The notes: generated from the letters alone by a model not told the origin. A stretch of 64,000 nucleotides of DNA from Effrenium voratum (GCA_963377175.1 CAUJNA010001022.1:27501-91500); one strand, 5' to 3'; shown: positions 1 through 10,143, counted from the first letter of the stretch. Numbers and translations: made by a program.

Positions 1-720
1 CGGAGAGTTTCAGTGGAGTTGCGGTCGGTCGGAGGCAGAGTTGCGGTCGCGGTTCTGGGTTTCGAGCAGTTCCGAAAGGTCCGCCACGGGGGGTAGCCGA
101 AGGGCTCCGGTTGTTGTTGGGCATATCACCTCGTCTTTTGTTCGGCTTCCTGATGGGCCTGGGCGGGAAGCCCCAAAACACCGCGCGCATGTGTAAAGCT
201 CCTTTTTTTTGGGGGGGGGAACCCCTGCTTGGGTTCCATGGATATGTGCAAGGGACACCAAAAGGAAGACCCTCACTTGTGCTCTTACCCCAAGTCAAAA
301 TCATCTTTCCTCACTTGTGCTCTTACCCCAAGTCAAAAGGATCTTTCCGATGACTTTCGAAGGACCCAACAACTTCGCTCGCCCACCGCTCTTGCAGCCT
401 GCGCTCACAAGGGCCCACCCATACCTCGTACCTCGCCTCGAAGCCGGGGTGGCTCCAGGGGCCTGTCTTCTTCACGCGGTGGAGCTCATCCCACTCGCCT
501 TCCTCAAGAAGGGAAAATGGCCCCCCCTAACAGGGCTGCGGGGATGGCTACTTGACCCATTTTGCAGAAGGTTCACATAGTTTTCAGGTCAAGCCCAAAA
601 AAGAACCAGGTTGCCAGGCCCTTTGTCTCCACGTGGGTCCTCAGCTTTTCCTGCGTTGTCCTTCAGTTTTCCCCAAACCTTGGACTCTTCCTGCCAACTC
701 TTCATCCAACCTGATGGGTC

Positions 721-775
721 TGTCTTTTTTTGGAGGGTACCTTATTTGGGTAATTTTAAAGGGGAACAAAAGGAT
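721..775 (+). repeat. Copy of GGTACC/TTTAAA short dispersed repeat
   Basis: This reads as a T-run, then GAGGGTACC, a short spacer, TTTTAAAGGGGAA and AAAAGG. The same order recurs at 8486-8525, 22781-22824, 26559-26603, 30541-30585, 31749-31790 and 34613-34650. It recurs on the other strand near 23462-23508, 35845-35885 and 53616-53661. The unit is about 45-60 bp, found in both orientations and always outside the coding islands. A small non-autonomous element or introner-like sequence is possible, but no target-site duplication was seen. Confidence 0.5.
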
Positions 776-1071
776 CGCTGCCAATCTGGCGGATCCCCAA
801 TTTTGAGAACCCATACCTGAAAATAGGTTCCTCTTTTTTTAAGGGGGGGTCCTGCCATAAATACTCCAATACAAGTCACAGTGGAAGCCAGAAAGGGATT
901 TAGGTTTTTTGGTCCTGTCCATTTTTCGTAGGGGGCAGCGAGAAAAACAACTTTGAGCCAGTTTTTTCATTTGTTTCTCCGAGCCCACACACACAGTTGG
1001 GGTTGCAAAGTAAACACGGGGTGGTTTTGTTTGGTTTCCTCGGCTCGCATTTCTCTAGAGGTAACTTTCCC

Positions 1072-1150
1072 ATTCTTTCCAGGGATCCTTCTTTCTAGAA
1101 AACCACCAAACGCCCCGGGGAAATGCCTGGTTTTGAAAAGAACGATGGCT
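1072..1150 (+). repeat. CCAGGGATCC repeat, copy 1
   Basis: The segment begins CATTCTTTCCAGGGATCC, continues with TTCTTTCTAGAAAACC and ends near a GGTTTTGAAAAGAACGATGG stretch. A related copy lies at 11803-11890 in the same orientation, 10.7 kb away. The first 30 bases are almost identical and the rest has diverged. No terminal inverted repeat was seen. Confidence 0.5.
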
Positions 1151-1190
1151 GAAAAGAATGGACAAGGAATCAACCCCTAGAATTTCTTAG

Positions 1191-1276
1191 TTTCGAAGAA
1201 CGGCTCCAGGCGCGGCTCCGGCAGATGCTCCGCAACGGGCAGCTCGCGCAGGCCAAGAAGGAGACCGCTTGATCCG
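1191..1276 (+). CDS. Putative exon, frame ambiguous
   Basis: A GC-rich island follows a TTTCTTAG acceptor and ends at a perfect GTGAGT donor at 1277. Two frames are open through to that donor. The third reads as a charged helix (EERLQARLRQMLRNGQLAQA) but meets TGA at 1270, so it would need an earlier GC donor near 1267. Helical readings recur in the islands at 9.2-11.6 kb, which favours the third frame. Sequence alone does not settle it. The product is not recognised. Confidence 0.35.
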
Positions 1277-2387
1277 GTGAGTCGAATGGGCGTTAAGGGC
1301 ATCCATCCAAAACCATAGGCATCCACAACAAAAAATCCATGGGCATCCACAAGAACAGCGCATGAAAAAACACACATGAAGGCATCCACACAAAAAGACA
1401 CATGTAGGCATCTAGAAAAGAAGCATGCGACGTGGGCGATGTAAAGGGGTCTACAAAAAAGAGAGAGGAAACAGCGCATGCGATGTGGACAATGTGGCCC
1501 TTTTTTTAATTAACACCCTTTCTACTAGGGGAGTGGGGCGGGGGGGGGGGGGTTCTCCAGAAGTGAGTTAAATCACGGCTAGAAGGGGACCCCCCGCGAT
1601 CCAACATCAGGCAGGGAAACTGCTTGATCCGGGGGCTTCCCATAACCGAGCGGCCATACCTGCTGGGTGGTCTTTGGGGTAACCCAACATGGGTCTGTCT
1701 TGCATCTTTTGGGGTAAATGACCGTGTTTTTGAGTTGAGAGGGAAGGCAAAAAGAAAACCAACTACCAACAAAACGACACGCGAATGGACTCCCCGCCCC
1801 CCCCCCCTCCCGAAATTTGGGGCCGGCAAAAACGACATACATTTTCAAGAGGCGCATAAGATGTCTTGCGCCCTGGCAAGTGTGAAGTGGGGGGTTTGGG
1901 GGTACACCGGCCCCATTTTTTTTATATTAAAAAATACATAACTAAATGATTATTCTCAATAAAATAGTAATAATAATGAATAATGCTACATAATTTTTTA
2001 TTCTCATTATTATTCTCATTATTATTCAGCATTCTCAAGGTCAGTTCAAGGGACAGGGGGGGGGTTCTCCTGTGATCATTAGGCGAAGCTCTTTTGGATC
2101 CGATTCCTCCGGGTCCAAAAATTTCCCCCTTCGGTGCGGAGCCTGGGATGGGGTAAGAAGATGGGGCCCGGGGTGTCCCTGGTAGGGGTGGAACCACTGG
2201 TAAAAAAAAACACGCCTTTCCCCTCCCCCCCGAAAAAGAAAGGCGAAACACACGCATGCAGGGGTCTATGAGTCCTATGACTTGAGGGTGTGTTTTTTTT
2301 TTGCGGAGATGTGTGGGCCTTTTTAGGAGCCAGTTGCTCTTTGTTCTTGCTAGTGGCTCGAAGCTTGGCAAGGGCTCCAAGACTGGT
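1277..2387. other. Non-coding stretch, no gene recognised
   Basis: Intron-like sequence containing a G-run at 1541-1551 and C-runs near 1800. An AT-rich patch at about 1915-2035 is built of degenerate AAT/ATT repeats. Long open frames here come from low-complexity sequence and have no protein-like composition. Confidence 0.5.
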
Positions 2388-2476
2388 TGGTTGGCTTGCT
2401 GGCTGGCTGGCTGGCTGGTTGGCTGGCTGGTTGGTTGGTTGGTTGGCTGGTTGGTTTGTTGGTTGGTTTGTTGGTT
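2388..2476. repeat. CTGG/TTGG microsatellite
   Basis: About 90 bp of interleaved CTGG and TTGG tetramers, with occasional TTTG interruptions towards the right end. On the minus strand it reads as an NQPT-type repeat in every frame, so the ORFs across it (about 1922-2528) are low-complexity artefacts. Confidence 0.85.
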
Positions 2477-2589
2477 GATTATGCCAAACAACACTAAGCC
2501 AAGCGGTGTTCATGCCCGGCCAGCCCAAAATGAACCGGGTAAGCGAAGGTTAGTAAGGGACGATCCCAGCCACAAATAGCTGCGGCCGC

Positions 2590-2658
2590 CTTCTTAGTGC
2601 TTGACATGGTTCTGGGTCGACCAGTTTTGTACCGGGTTTTGATTGCGACTCATATGAG
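2590..2658 (+). repeat. Copy of GATTGTGACTC repeat
   Basis: The segment CTTCTTAGTGCTTGACATGG followed by GGGTTTTGATTGCGACTC matches 11166-11235, where CTTCTTAATTCTTGACATGG is followed by GCGGTTTTGATTGTGACTC. Both sit in the same orientation. This copy ends directly at the acceptor of the next putative exon. Confidence 0.5.
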
Positions 2659-2724
2659 GAGATGCAAGCCTCGATGCCGCCGCCGCCAAAGCCGGATGCG
2701 GAGCGCAGGCGGACCTCGCGGCTC
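2659..2724 (+). CDS. Putative exon, alanine-rich
   Basis: A GC-rich island preceded by an ATATGAG acceptor and followed by GT at 2725. The preferred frame reads DASLDAAAAKAGCGAQADLA, an alanine-rich helix-like stretch. A second frame is proline- and arginine-rich and also open, so the frame is not certain. It is 66 nt long, within the size range of the other islands. Function is unknown. Confidence 0.35.
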
Positions 2725-3714
2725 GTTTTTGGGTACCTGGACCCTCAACTGCTCTCCACACGCAGGGAAGCCGCTCCATTTGGTGGCAGGTTGGCCTTTT
2801 AAGGCGAGAAGTGTTTGGAGCGAGAGTCTGAGCCCTGACCTGAGAAAGCTCTGCCGCTTTTTTGTTGTTTGGTTTTCTTTCCGACACATGCCGCTCGTGT
2901 CTACAAGGTGGCAAAAAACGACGGGCATGGGGGTTTGGCACGAAGGGATCCTAGATGGCCGGCGTTTCATTCTTTGGTTCTTCTTGTCTTAGAGGCCCCC
3001 GGCAAAACTCGCCTTGTGTGGTCGCTTGAATTGCCCAGATGCCGCTGTTCATAGGTTCCAGGAAACACACGGCCCTCTTGGCAACACATTTTTCGTGTTT
3101 TCCCCGGCCCAAAACACGGGGCCTCCTGGGCCGAGCCTGCAAAAACAGGCGCGCATGTCCTGCACGAAATGTGGATGCCAGAAACAAAACATGTCACTCA
3201 AAGTGTGGGCACCTTGAACCACGCCTCAACATGGGACATTGCCTCACACAATTGGGGCGATTTCCAATTTCTAGATGACTCCCTTCCCCCCCAACCCCTC
3301 CCCAACCCCCACCCAACCCCCCCCCCCCCCCACCCCCAAGACCCCAAGCCCGGGAGGGTATCCTCCAAGCGCCCTTTGCGAGGCCCTCCAAGCTGGACTC
3401 TTCTGAGGCGCGTGTTTTCGCCTTCGGTTGAAGCGGTGGCAGGGTGGAAGGAGGTCCGGGGTTCAGGTGGTTCCATACACTCCGAAGAAATAATTCTTGT
3501 ATGGGCGTGTCGTTATTTTGGGGCTTTAAGCCTTCTTTCTAGAGAGGTGACGTTTCTTCAGCCACATCGGGCCGGGTGAGGGTAGTGGGTGTGGATAGAC
3601 TTGCGAAAAGGAAAGGCGATGGTTGCAAAACACATGGCCCATGCACTCCAAGTCTGTCATAGCCCAGTTTGCTGGTTTCCCATATGGCTGTTGTCAACAC
3701 CGGTTTGGGGTCCC
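2725..3714. other. Non-coding stretch
   Basis: No convincing coding island. A C-rich tract (3290-3340, runs of up to 15 C) gives a glycine-rich open frame on the minus strand that I regard as artefact. A GC-rich patch near 3400-3470 could be a short exon but lacks a clear splice pair. Confidence 0.4.
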
Positions 3715-3800
3715 AGTTTCGGGTAGGTGAATTCACCACCCATTTTAGCCTATTTTAGTGGTTGGATTGGGATGTTCACTGGGGGTACGGGCTTGGGATT
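3715..3800 (+). repeat. GGTGAATTCACCACCC repeat, copy 1
   Basis: The unit begins GTAGGTGAATTCACCACCC, continues with TTTTAG-GGTTGGATTGGGATGTTCACTGG and ends in a GTACG-type motif before TTTTGACCCATGG. It recurs at 5638-5720 (left end trimmed) and 11926-12005, always on the plus strand. GGTGAATTCACC inside it is a 12-bp palindrome. Confidence 0.6.
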
Positions 3801-4355
3801 TTGACCCATGGGCCATATCCAATTGAAAGACCTTGGGAGAAAAAGGGGATAAATCGTCCTGGTAGCTGGCCGATTTCCGTTCCAAAGACTGCAAGGCATC
3901 AAAGGGGATTGTTGTTTCCTGTCGGAGTCAGATTAGGCGAATCCTTTCAAAGGAGCACTGATTCGTCAGGTTGAGAGGCAGCAAAAGCAGGTCTTTGGGT
4001 TTCAGCTCTTGTCCACCTTGGTTCTGATGCAAAACCAGCCGCTTTCTCGGTTTCAATTGGGGAGGAGTCTGTCTCTTGAAGGGACATTCACTTGCGGGAT
4101 CCTATGTCATGTGGGTTGCGGACCTGACCGGATGATTTGCGGCAGACAAGAAAGAGCCAGGTCAAATCTCCAACGCTATTTGGGGTGTCTATGCTGGTGT
4201 TTTTGTTTTTGGGACCCCCCAAAACGGGGAGTTTTCCTGTAAGACCACAACGAAAGAAGTGCCCTCAAAATAAACGGGCACACCCACATGGACTCCAAAA
4301 CACGAGCCATTTGCAGAGGAGGCCCATGGACCCACTTTTTGTGTTCCTTCCGTTA

Positions 4356-4620
4356 GTGACGGAAAGCGACCTTTAGTACGATAGACGTTGGGGTTCAACA
4401 TAGAAATAGTAGGGCGGGAGGGCAAGTCCGACGTTTAAAAAATGCAGAGTTTTTTTGTGCAACAATCACGCCAGACTGCACGTTTTTGTTGTTTTATTTG
4501 AGGTCTGGTTCCAGCAGTTTTCTGGTGCTGGATGCTGGCTGGTGATGCTACACAATGCCGATTGTGCCAGGGATGCTGGCTGGGGATGCGAGCATGCTCG
4601 TTCATTTATTCTATTGGATG
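4356..4620 (+). repeat. Long dispersed repeat, copy 1
   Basis: About 265 bp beginning GTGACGGAAAGC, continuing through GTTGGGGTT, AGTAGGG, GTGCAACAATC and GACTGCAC, and ending in several GGATGCTGGCTGG repeats. The same order of blocks is at 32726-33030, 28 kb away in the same orientation, with scattered substitutions and indels. It is the longest dispersed repeat pair in the first 38 kb. No coding potential was seen. Confidence 0.65.
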
Positions 4621-4729
4621 TGTCAACTTGTTTTGAAATATCATAACTATTGCTACAAAGGCACTTTACCAGTAGAGCCGGAGAAGCCAGTGGGGGGGAG
4701 TTTCAAAATGTAAGAACCATAGTTATCTT

Positions 4730-4885
4730 TCTCTTTCCCTTTCCCTTTCTCTTTCTCATTTTTTCTTTCTGTCTCTCTCTCTCTCTCTCTCTCTGTCTCT
4801 CGCTCTTTGTCGCTCTCTTTCTCATTCGCTTTCTCGGTATCTTCCCCTTTTTTTTTTTTCTCTCTCTCTCTCTCTCTCTCTTTTT

Positions 4886-4959
<74 letters not shown>

Positions 4960-5195
4960 CGTTCTCTTCTTTGTCTTTCTCTTCTTTCTCTTCCTCCTTT
5001 ATCTTTCCATCTATCTATTTGTTGTTCCATCATATCTCACTTTTTCTTATAATATCTTCATGGTCTTATCTTATCTGTCTTGTCTGTCTTGTACATGTTA
5101 TCTTTCTTATCTATCTTTCTTATGTGCCTGTTTATCTATTTGTCTATCTATCCATTTATCTGTCTGTTTATCAATCTAATCTATCTATCTTCTGA
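4730..5195. repeat. Polypyrimidine tract with long poly-T
   Basis: CTTTCC and CT repeats run into roughly 70 consecutive T (4890-4959), then TTCTCT-type sequence and TCTA/ATCT tetramers to about 5195. The lysine- and phenylalanine-rich ORFs across it are artefacts. Poly-T of this length is prone to length error, so the exact size is uncertain. Confidence 0.9.
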
Positions 5196-5330
5196 AAGCG
5201 CTGCGCCTGCCACAAAATCTGCACATAACCTTGCGAAAGTGCTGAGCCTGCCGCAGATTCTGTACCTCGCCTTGCAAAAGTGCTGCGCCTGTCACGTAAA
5301 ACCATGCGAGTCCGTGCCAATGGTCCCTTC
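5196..5330 (+). repeat. Three 41-bp tandem units
   Basis: CTGCGCCTG or CTGAGCCTG starts at 5201, 5242 and 5283, so the period is exactly 41 bp. Units one and two match over most of their length (GCCTGCCRCARATTCTG-type core). Unit three diverges after CTGCGCCTGTCAC. The period is not a multiple of three, so if this is coding the repeats change frame. The GC content is exon-like. Confidence 0.6.
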
Positions 5331-5637
5331 TCCGAACGCGCCCCGACAGAGCTCCGCGCCCGCTCCAAAAGCACTGTGACCAGGCGTCGCAATCAGGCTA
5401 ACCTTCGAGCACCCCAAAGCCCCGGAATTCCGCAGAGGGTGCCGCTTTTTTTTCTTCTTCCACATTCTGATTAATATTCCCCCGCAGCAGTTCTGCGCCT
5501 GAAATCCCGCGCGTCCGTTCTTCTCTCATCGGTCTCAGAGAGCTAGCTTCAATATGCCGTACCTTCTACGCTTGAGATTACACAGGGATATGCAGCCAGG
5601 GATATGGCTGGTCAAAGCCAATGGTACCATGGCACCA

Positions 5638-5720
5638 TCCATTTTAGAGCCTATTTTAGTGGTTGGATTGGGATGTTCACGGGGGTACGATTTGGATTTT
5701 GACCCATGGCCATATATGTT
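5638..5720 (+). repeat. GGTGAATTCACCACCC repeat, copy 2
   Basis: The right three quarters of the unit at 3715-3800, beginning at CCATTTTAG. Over CCTATTTTAGTGGTTGGATTGGGATGTTCAC the two copies are identical. The left palindromic part is missing here. Confidence 0.6.
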
Positions 5721-6038
5721 CATGTTTGGATGTGTAGCGCCGAGCGATCTCATGTCTCAACCTCAAAAGGCCTGCCCACAGTTTGGGCTTCGCTTCGAAG
5801 ATGCCCACCCAACCTCAGATGTCTCCACCGTTCTGTGGGCCGTTAAGAAATACTTGCTCCGAATCCTACTGGATTTCTAGCGTAAATTTGCAATGCAAGT
5901 AGAGTCGGAACCCAAGGGAAGGAAATTTGAGGAAGGAACCCAAGGGACCCAATTTGACTTTCCATTTTAAGTCAGAATTTAGAGAACTTTTTGCATAGTT
6001 TCCTTACACTTTGCGCAGGATCCTTTCCCGCATAATAT

Positions 6039-6430
6039 TCAACAAGGGTTGAAATTGAAATTTCCATTTTGGCCAGCTATGAGCGGGCAAGCGCTACGGC
6101 TTTGATTGCCCTGGTGGCTGGACGATGGCAAGTGAGCGAGCTGATCTCCCGAGCCCCAGTCAGCGGCACAGTGAAACTTCTCAGCGTCCTGCAGCGTCGG
6201 TGCCGTTGACTGCTATAATTGGCTTTGGTGGCTTTTGGAGCGCGCCTTGCCAGGCCAATGTTTTGGGACCAAGACTCCATCCACCCCAGCGGGCGGGCTC
6301 TCCTTGATGAGGCTGACGCGTCTGCGCCCCGTTTCCCGCAGGACCTTGAACTGCTGGACTTCAAAGTGCCGACTTCCTTTCCAGTTCTGGCCTTCAACGC
6401 CGTCTTGGCTCCAGCGACTTCTCGTGCCAG
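6039..6430 (-). CDS. Terminal exon of a Cys-rich minus-strand gene
   Basis: Third exon of the gene whose other exons are 6508-6643 and 6882-7109. It follows a GACGATCAG acceptor, and joining it in phase to the second exon gives an uninterrupted protein-like reading (for example HFEVQQFKVLRETGRRRVSL and GVLVPKHWPGKARS). A TAG in frame at 6213-6215 interrupts it, yet 57 further codons of similar composition follow (STAPTLQDAEKFHCAADWGS) to a TGA at 6039-6041. The TAG may be a nonsense mutation, a sequencing error or the true end. The family is not recognised. The intron before it is 77 nt with a weak GTCAAT donor. Confidence 0.45.
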
Positions 6431-6507
6431 CTGATCGTCAGTGCTTCATCCGTACCTACAACGTTCCGGATGTCGGACGCACCCCTGGAGCTGAAGTGTT
6501 TATTGAC

Positions 6508-6643
6508 GGCAGTTGCATTCTGGCAGCTCTTGCTCTGTCAACGTACTGAGCAGCAAAGAAACTGATCGCACATGGAGCATGCCAGGGATCAGACGGAAAG
6601 GAGCTCTTCTCACGAGGCGAGTGGCTACCTGTTGAAAACGTGT
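6508..6643 (-). CDS. Second exon of the Cys-rich minus-strand gene
   Basis: It opens after an ACTTACTCAG acceptor and continues in phase 0 from the exon at 6882-7109. It reads TRFQQVATRLVRRAPFRL and later LTEQELPECNC. The proposed donor is GTCAAT at 6507. If that donor is not used, the frame stops at TAA (6500-6502) two codons later. The phase match on both sides is the main support. Confidence 0.45.
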
Positions 6644-6881
6644 CTGAGTAAGTTTTTTCGTCGTATCGCTGTTGTTTTGGCGTCCTCATGGCTGCTTAGT
6701 TTTGTTGGCTTTGGGCAGGGCTGATCCAGTGTTGTGTTGTGGTTTTTCTCTAGGTCTAAATGAATGAAGAAGCAAATTAATGTTGTTCAGGAGAGCCACA
6801 CAATCAAAACCCAGGGAGATATGGGGAAGGGACACTCCCAACAATAGAAATATGTGCGGATATCCGTTTTGCTGCTGTCAC

Positions 6882-7109
6882 AGCTCCCTTGTACATGGTA
6901 TTCTGATCGATCAGCCCGTTGGCGTGGCAATTGATGCATGTGTTCGCATTGTACAAATAGTCGGCCGTGGATTGAGCTCCCTCTGCTCGACATTGCGTAC
7001 AAAGTACATCTGCAACATCCTCGAGGTGATACCACTTCGACCGCATGTCATCGTTGCCCTCCTTGCCAGTCGCTTTACCTTCTCTCCGCTGCTCTTCATG
7101 ATGCATCTT
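6882..7109 (-). CDS. First visible exon of a gene with a CxxC...CxxC motif
   Basis: An open stretch of exactly 76 codons between an AACAAGCAG acceptor and a GTGACA donor. It reads KWYHLEDVADVLCTQCRAEG followed by TADYLYNANTCINCHANG, so C-T-Q-C and C-I-N-C pairs lie about 19 residues apart. That is the spacing of a small zinc-binding module. The N-terminal third is charged (HHEEQRREGK). The next exons to the left continue in phase. The gene may have further exons to the right of 7109, but none was identified. I do not recognise the family. A role in metal or nucleic-acid binding is only inference from the Cys pairs. Confidence 0.55.
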
Positions 7110-7360
7110 CTGCTTGTTGAAGTGAGCAGTGAAGGGAAATGAGGTTACTCACCAACATCCCATGTGGGTGCGGGACACAATCAATATTGACCGTGGCTTA
7201 CACGGTTAGCAAGAAACTTCTAAGTGAATATGCACAAAGGAAACCAGAGGCAAGCAACGTTTTCCACCCAGTTTGGGTTAAAGTGCGGGGGCAAACTTGG
7301 ATTAGGCAGGCAAGGCCGACCATGGCGCGTGATCCCGCCGCTTCCCGATTTTCTGTTTAG

Positions 7361-7395
7361 GACGTCCAGGCGCGACGGAAGGCTGCCAAGGCCCG
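7361..7395 (+). CDS. Putative 35-nt exon (DVQARRKAAKA)
   Basis: TTTCTGTTTAG is followed by 35 nt reading DVQARRKAAKA plus CG, then GTGGGG. The pyrimidine-rich acceptor and GC-rich body are typical of the islands here. Two more islands of exactly 35 nt are at 20462-20496 and 28966-29000, all with basic, helix-like products. It lies to the right of the minus-strand gene, so it must belong to a different transcript. Confidence 0.4.
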
Positions 7396-8081
7396 GTGGG
7401 GAAACGGCCGCTCCGGCGTCCTTTGTTTCCAGTTCGGGGAGTCGTTTGCCCAGATTCGCAAAAAGGTGGACGGGCAAAACGCCACTTGAAAAGTCTGTAA
7501 GAACTGGACGTGGGCAGTTTTCCATTTGAGAGGACGAGAAGGTCCATTAAAGGATGCATTTTTTAATATCAGAGAGTATCACTCATAGGGACCAAGTGGG
7601 CTTTGGTGTGTGTTTCACGCTGTTGTTCTTGCCGCGAGTGTGCACTTTATGCCTTCCGTTTTCCCAGGGCTGAAGTGTGACAGATCTTATTCAGCGACCA
7701 GAGCCACGGAAAGGTCACGGCTGGAGCTCGGTATCAAGGCCCTGGCCCCGAGCTAGTCACCAGGCAATGGCTCCGTTTTAAGGCTCTGAAGACGGGGGTC
7801 AACCAACAGGGCTTCCGAGAATGCCCGAAGGGAAGCTCCAAACGTGGCGATGCTTTCAACTTCAACCCGTCAGTAAACTCATCAAATTAGGGGGAACATC
7901 CAGGGGCCCTTGACCAAAAGGACAGCTCGCCCAACCTCCACTTCCGTTCGCGTAATTTGTTTCGCGCGTCTGACTTCTGAATGGCACCGATCGGGTCCAA
8001 AACACCAAAGAAAGCACTTTGGGCGATGTTTTTTTTTCGGAAGCCAGGGAAAGCCCAAGTCGTTTTCGGCGAAGTTCCCAG
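7396..8081. other. Non-coding stretch
   Basis: No convincing exon. GC-rich patches at 7400-7480 and 7740-7870 are open in more than one frame but lack a splice pair I would defend. Confidence 0.4.
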
Positions 8082-8185
8082 CGCGCTTCGCTTCTTCTCG
8101 CGCTTGGAAGTTCGGGGAATCGAGCGCGGGCTCGTGCAGGCGGAGCGGCAGTCCGAAGGCTGGGGCGATCGATTTTCCGACGCTG
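8082..8185 (+). CDS. Putative exon (ALRFFSRLEVRG...)
   Basis: A 104-nt GC-rich island after a GTTCCCAG acceptor and before GT at 8186. One frame reads ALRFFSRLEVRGIERGLVQA followed by ERQSEGWGDRFSDA, an amphipathic charged helix. The other open frame is alanine/arginine low-complexity. No family recognised. Confidence 0.4.
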
Positions 8186-8220
8186 GTCGTTTTCCTTTCA
8201 CCTGGGTCCAGCTGGGTGCG

Positions 8221-8319
8221 CATTTTAACCCCTTTTTTGGGGGGAGGGTTCCCCTACTAAAATAGGCAAAACTGAAAGAGTTGGTACCCTTCTTCTAACC
8301 TCTACAACCCCAGGACCTG
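8221..8319 (+). repeat. GAGGGTTCCCCTACT repeat, copy 1
   Basis: Contains GGGGAGGGTTCCCCTACTAAAATAG, then GGTACCCTT-TTCTAACCTCT and a final AGGACC. Two closer relatives are at 17642-17749 and 32216-32318, all on the plus strand. About 100 bp long with no obvious terminal inverted repeat, apart from GGTCC near the left end and GGACC at the right end in the other two copies. Confidence 0.65.
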
Positions 8320-8485
8320 GTTTCGGTCTGCATTTTTTCACTGGATTTTCCAGTGAAAGTTTCAAATGACTCTGGCGTCCAACATTGATTAGTTGCAAAT
8401 GACTGGGGCTTCCAACATTGATTGCCACTTTTGGAGGTCCGCAAAAAGGGACATGGAGGGAGCCGTGTGGGTGTGGTTGCCTTTT

Positions 8486-8525
8486 TTGAGGTTACCCCTT
8501 TTGGTGGTTTTAAAAGAAGCAAAGG
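8486..8525 (+). repeat. Copy of GGTACC/TTTAAA short repeat
   Basis: TTTTTTGAGGTTACCCC, then TTTTGGTGG and TTTTAAAAGAAGCAAAGG, in the same block order as 721-775. GGTACC is changed to GGTTACC here. Confidence 0.5.
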
Positions 8526-9219
8526 ACGACCAACCCACCCAAAAAAGACGAGGCGCCCGTTACTTCTCAGAAGACCCCAACGAGAAGCACTTGTTGACGC
8601 TTGGGCCGTACTCAAAATTTGATTATTTGGAGGGTGATTCTCCGTGGTTTTTGCTTTTGCCTCGGCTGCCGCTTTTTGGGAGTCCCAAAGCTTGGTTGGG
8701 GGTACCAAGTTGTTGCATTCCTTTTTTTTTTTTTTGGGGGGGGGGGGTTGGGTTGCCAAAGGTTCCTTTTTGGGTGTTTTCCCTTTCAACCACCAGAGAA
8801 AGCGGCTCTGAAGGGCAAAACCACCCCGAAAGCTAAGACTCACCTCTTAACTGAGATTTACATTCAGGGCAGTCCCACAAAAAGCGCTAATGCGGGCAGG
8901 AGGGTGGGGGGCGGGGAGGGGTACGTTGAACACTGCCGGACAGTATAACTGTTAAACATGCGACGCAGATAGATAAACAGATGGACAGATAGATAAATAG
9001 ACATATAGATCGATAGAGAGAGGGGGGGAGGGCGTTCATTCACATCTACCACAACCCAAAACCTGTTTTGGTATGATGTAAAGCTTGGTCGTCCAACTTG
9101 GCCACAATGTGATTGGCACGCAGAAAGGGAACGCTGTCCTGTTGCTTTTTCCATCGCAACCTTGGCGATGCGGATGATCCCAGTGGACAAACGGATGGGG
9201 TGCTTTCGTGTTTCGCCAG
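8526..9219. other. Non-coding stretch
   Basis: Contains a T-run followed by a G-run at 8728-8750. A GATA-like degenerate microsatellite at 8967-9020 is built from GATAGATAAACAGATGGACA-type units. No exon recognised. Confidence 0.5.
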
Positions 9220-9290
9220 GCGACGCGGCGGAAGCACTGCGGATGATGACGCGCCAGCGGAATGAGCTCACCAAGGAACTGCGGGATGCG
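9220..9290 (+). CDS. Putative coiled-coil exon
   Basis: TTTCGCCAG is followed by an island reading DAAEALRMMTRQRNELTKEL and then RDA. Leu and Met fall at heptad-like spacing, with Arg, Glu and Lys between, as in a coiled coil. The frame stops at TGA (9294), so the donor is taken as the GA dinucleotide at 9291, a class known in dinoflagellates. A GT at 9297 would include the stop. Together with the islands at 10.1 and 10.6 kb this suggests a coiled-coil segment split over several exons. Confidence 0.4.
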
Positions 9291-10094
9291 GAATGAGTGA
9301 GGGCAACCCGTAATTCTTTTTGTGACTTGAGGGTTTGAGCCGTTTCCCAAGGGAAGCAGACGGCGCTTGGGATGTTAGTCTCATGATTGTATTAATTAAG
9401 TGAACAAAAGCTGGGTACTCGCTGTAGTTTGAAGGAAACAGCTTGTTTGGACAACTTGGACTGCCCGGAAGTCATCCCCCCAAACAAGACATGTCCGTTT
9501 CTGGATCAGGGTTGCCTCCATTTCCCTCTTTGAAACCTCCAACAGCGGCAGTTTCAATGGAAACCAAGTCGCAAATTGCAACTCTTTGACGGAGACATGC
9601 AGTGACCCGGGAAGCGACACCGTATGCTCCTGATTCCCTGTGCGAAGCCCCCGAAGCTTGCGCAGCAAGACAGAGCGCAACTTGGTTGGGCAGTGACACA
9701 ACTTGCTTGACGCGTTTTGGGGTCCCGAAAGAAATGTCATCCGAAGCCGGGCAACGTTGGGACTTTCTCATGCGAATTATTCTTGAATTGCTCTGGCGAG
9801 TGTCTTTCAAAACATTGGGCACCGCGTGTTCCTCGCATGGGAAAGCCGCCCGATTCATCAACCAGTGTCAATCCTGGGTTCCCTTTGCGGGGAGTGGGAG
9901 CTTTCCGACTTAGCCCAAAAGAGCTATAACATTTGTGAAACGCTCAAATGCGCAGCATTCCCGTAATATGCCCACGATTGATGTCCAATTAGCAGCACAA
10001 GTTTTGGTGTAGCTGGTTGCCCAACTGGGTTCTTTCCACCTCCCAGTTTGGGGTGGGGGTGAAGCAAAGACGGACGGCGAACCGAAGCGGCCAG
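9291..10094. other. Non-coding stretch
   Basis: No exon recognised on either strand. Two minus-strand open frames of about 115-130 codons (9396-9861) have mixed composition and no splice context. Confidence 0.4.
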
Positions 10095-10143
10095 GCGCGG
10101 CGTGCTCTGGAGCAGGTGATGGACAAGCGCGGACCCCGATTCT
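10095..10143 (+). CDS. Putative exon with consensus donor
   Basis: GCGGCCAG is followed by 49 nt reading ARRALEQVMDKRGPRF plus one base, then a perfect GTGAGT donor at 10144. The reading is basic and helix-like. The donor makes this one of the better supported islands. Confidence 0.5.

Larger units (their letters stand above)
1..1190. other. No gene recognised
   Basis: The first 130 bases are GC-rich and could be the end of an exon, but no frame or splice pair stands out. The rest is intron-like sequence with homopolymer runs of T and G. It holds one copy of the GGTACC/TTTAAA repeat (721-775) and one copy of the CCAGGGATCC repeat (1072-1150), both listed separately. Confidence 0.5.

Noticed and set aside
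6060..6080. Spliced-leader relic (CCATTTTGGC)
   Set aside because: Only ten bases match my memory of the dinoflagellate spliced leader, and the sequence departs immediately on both sides.
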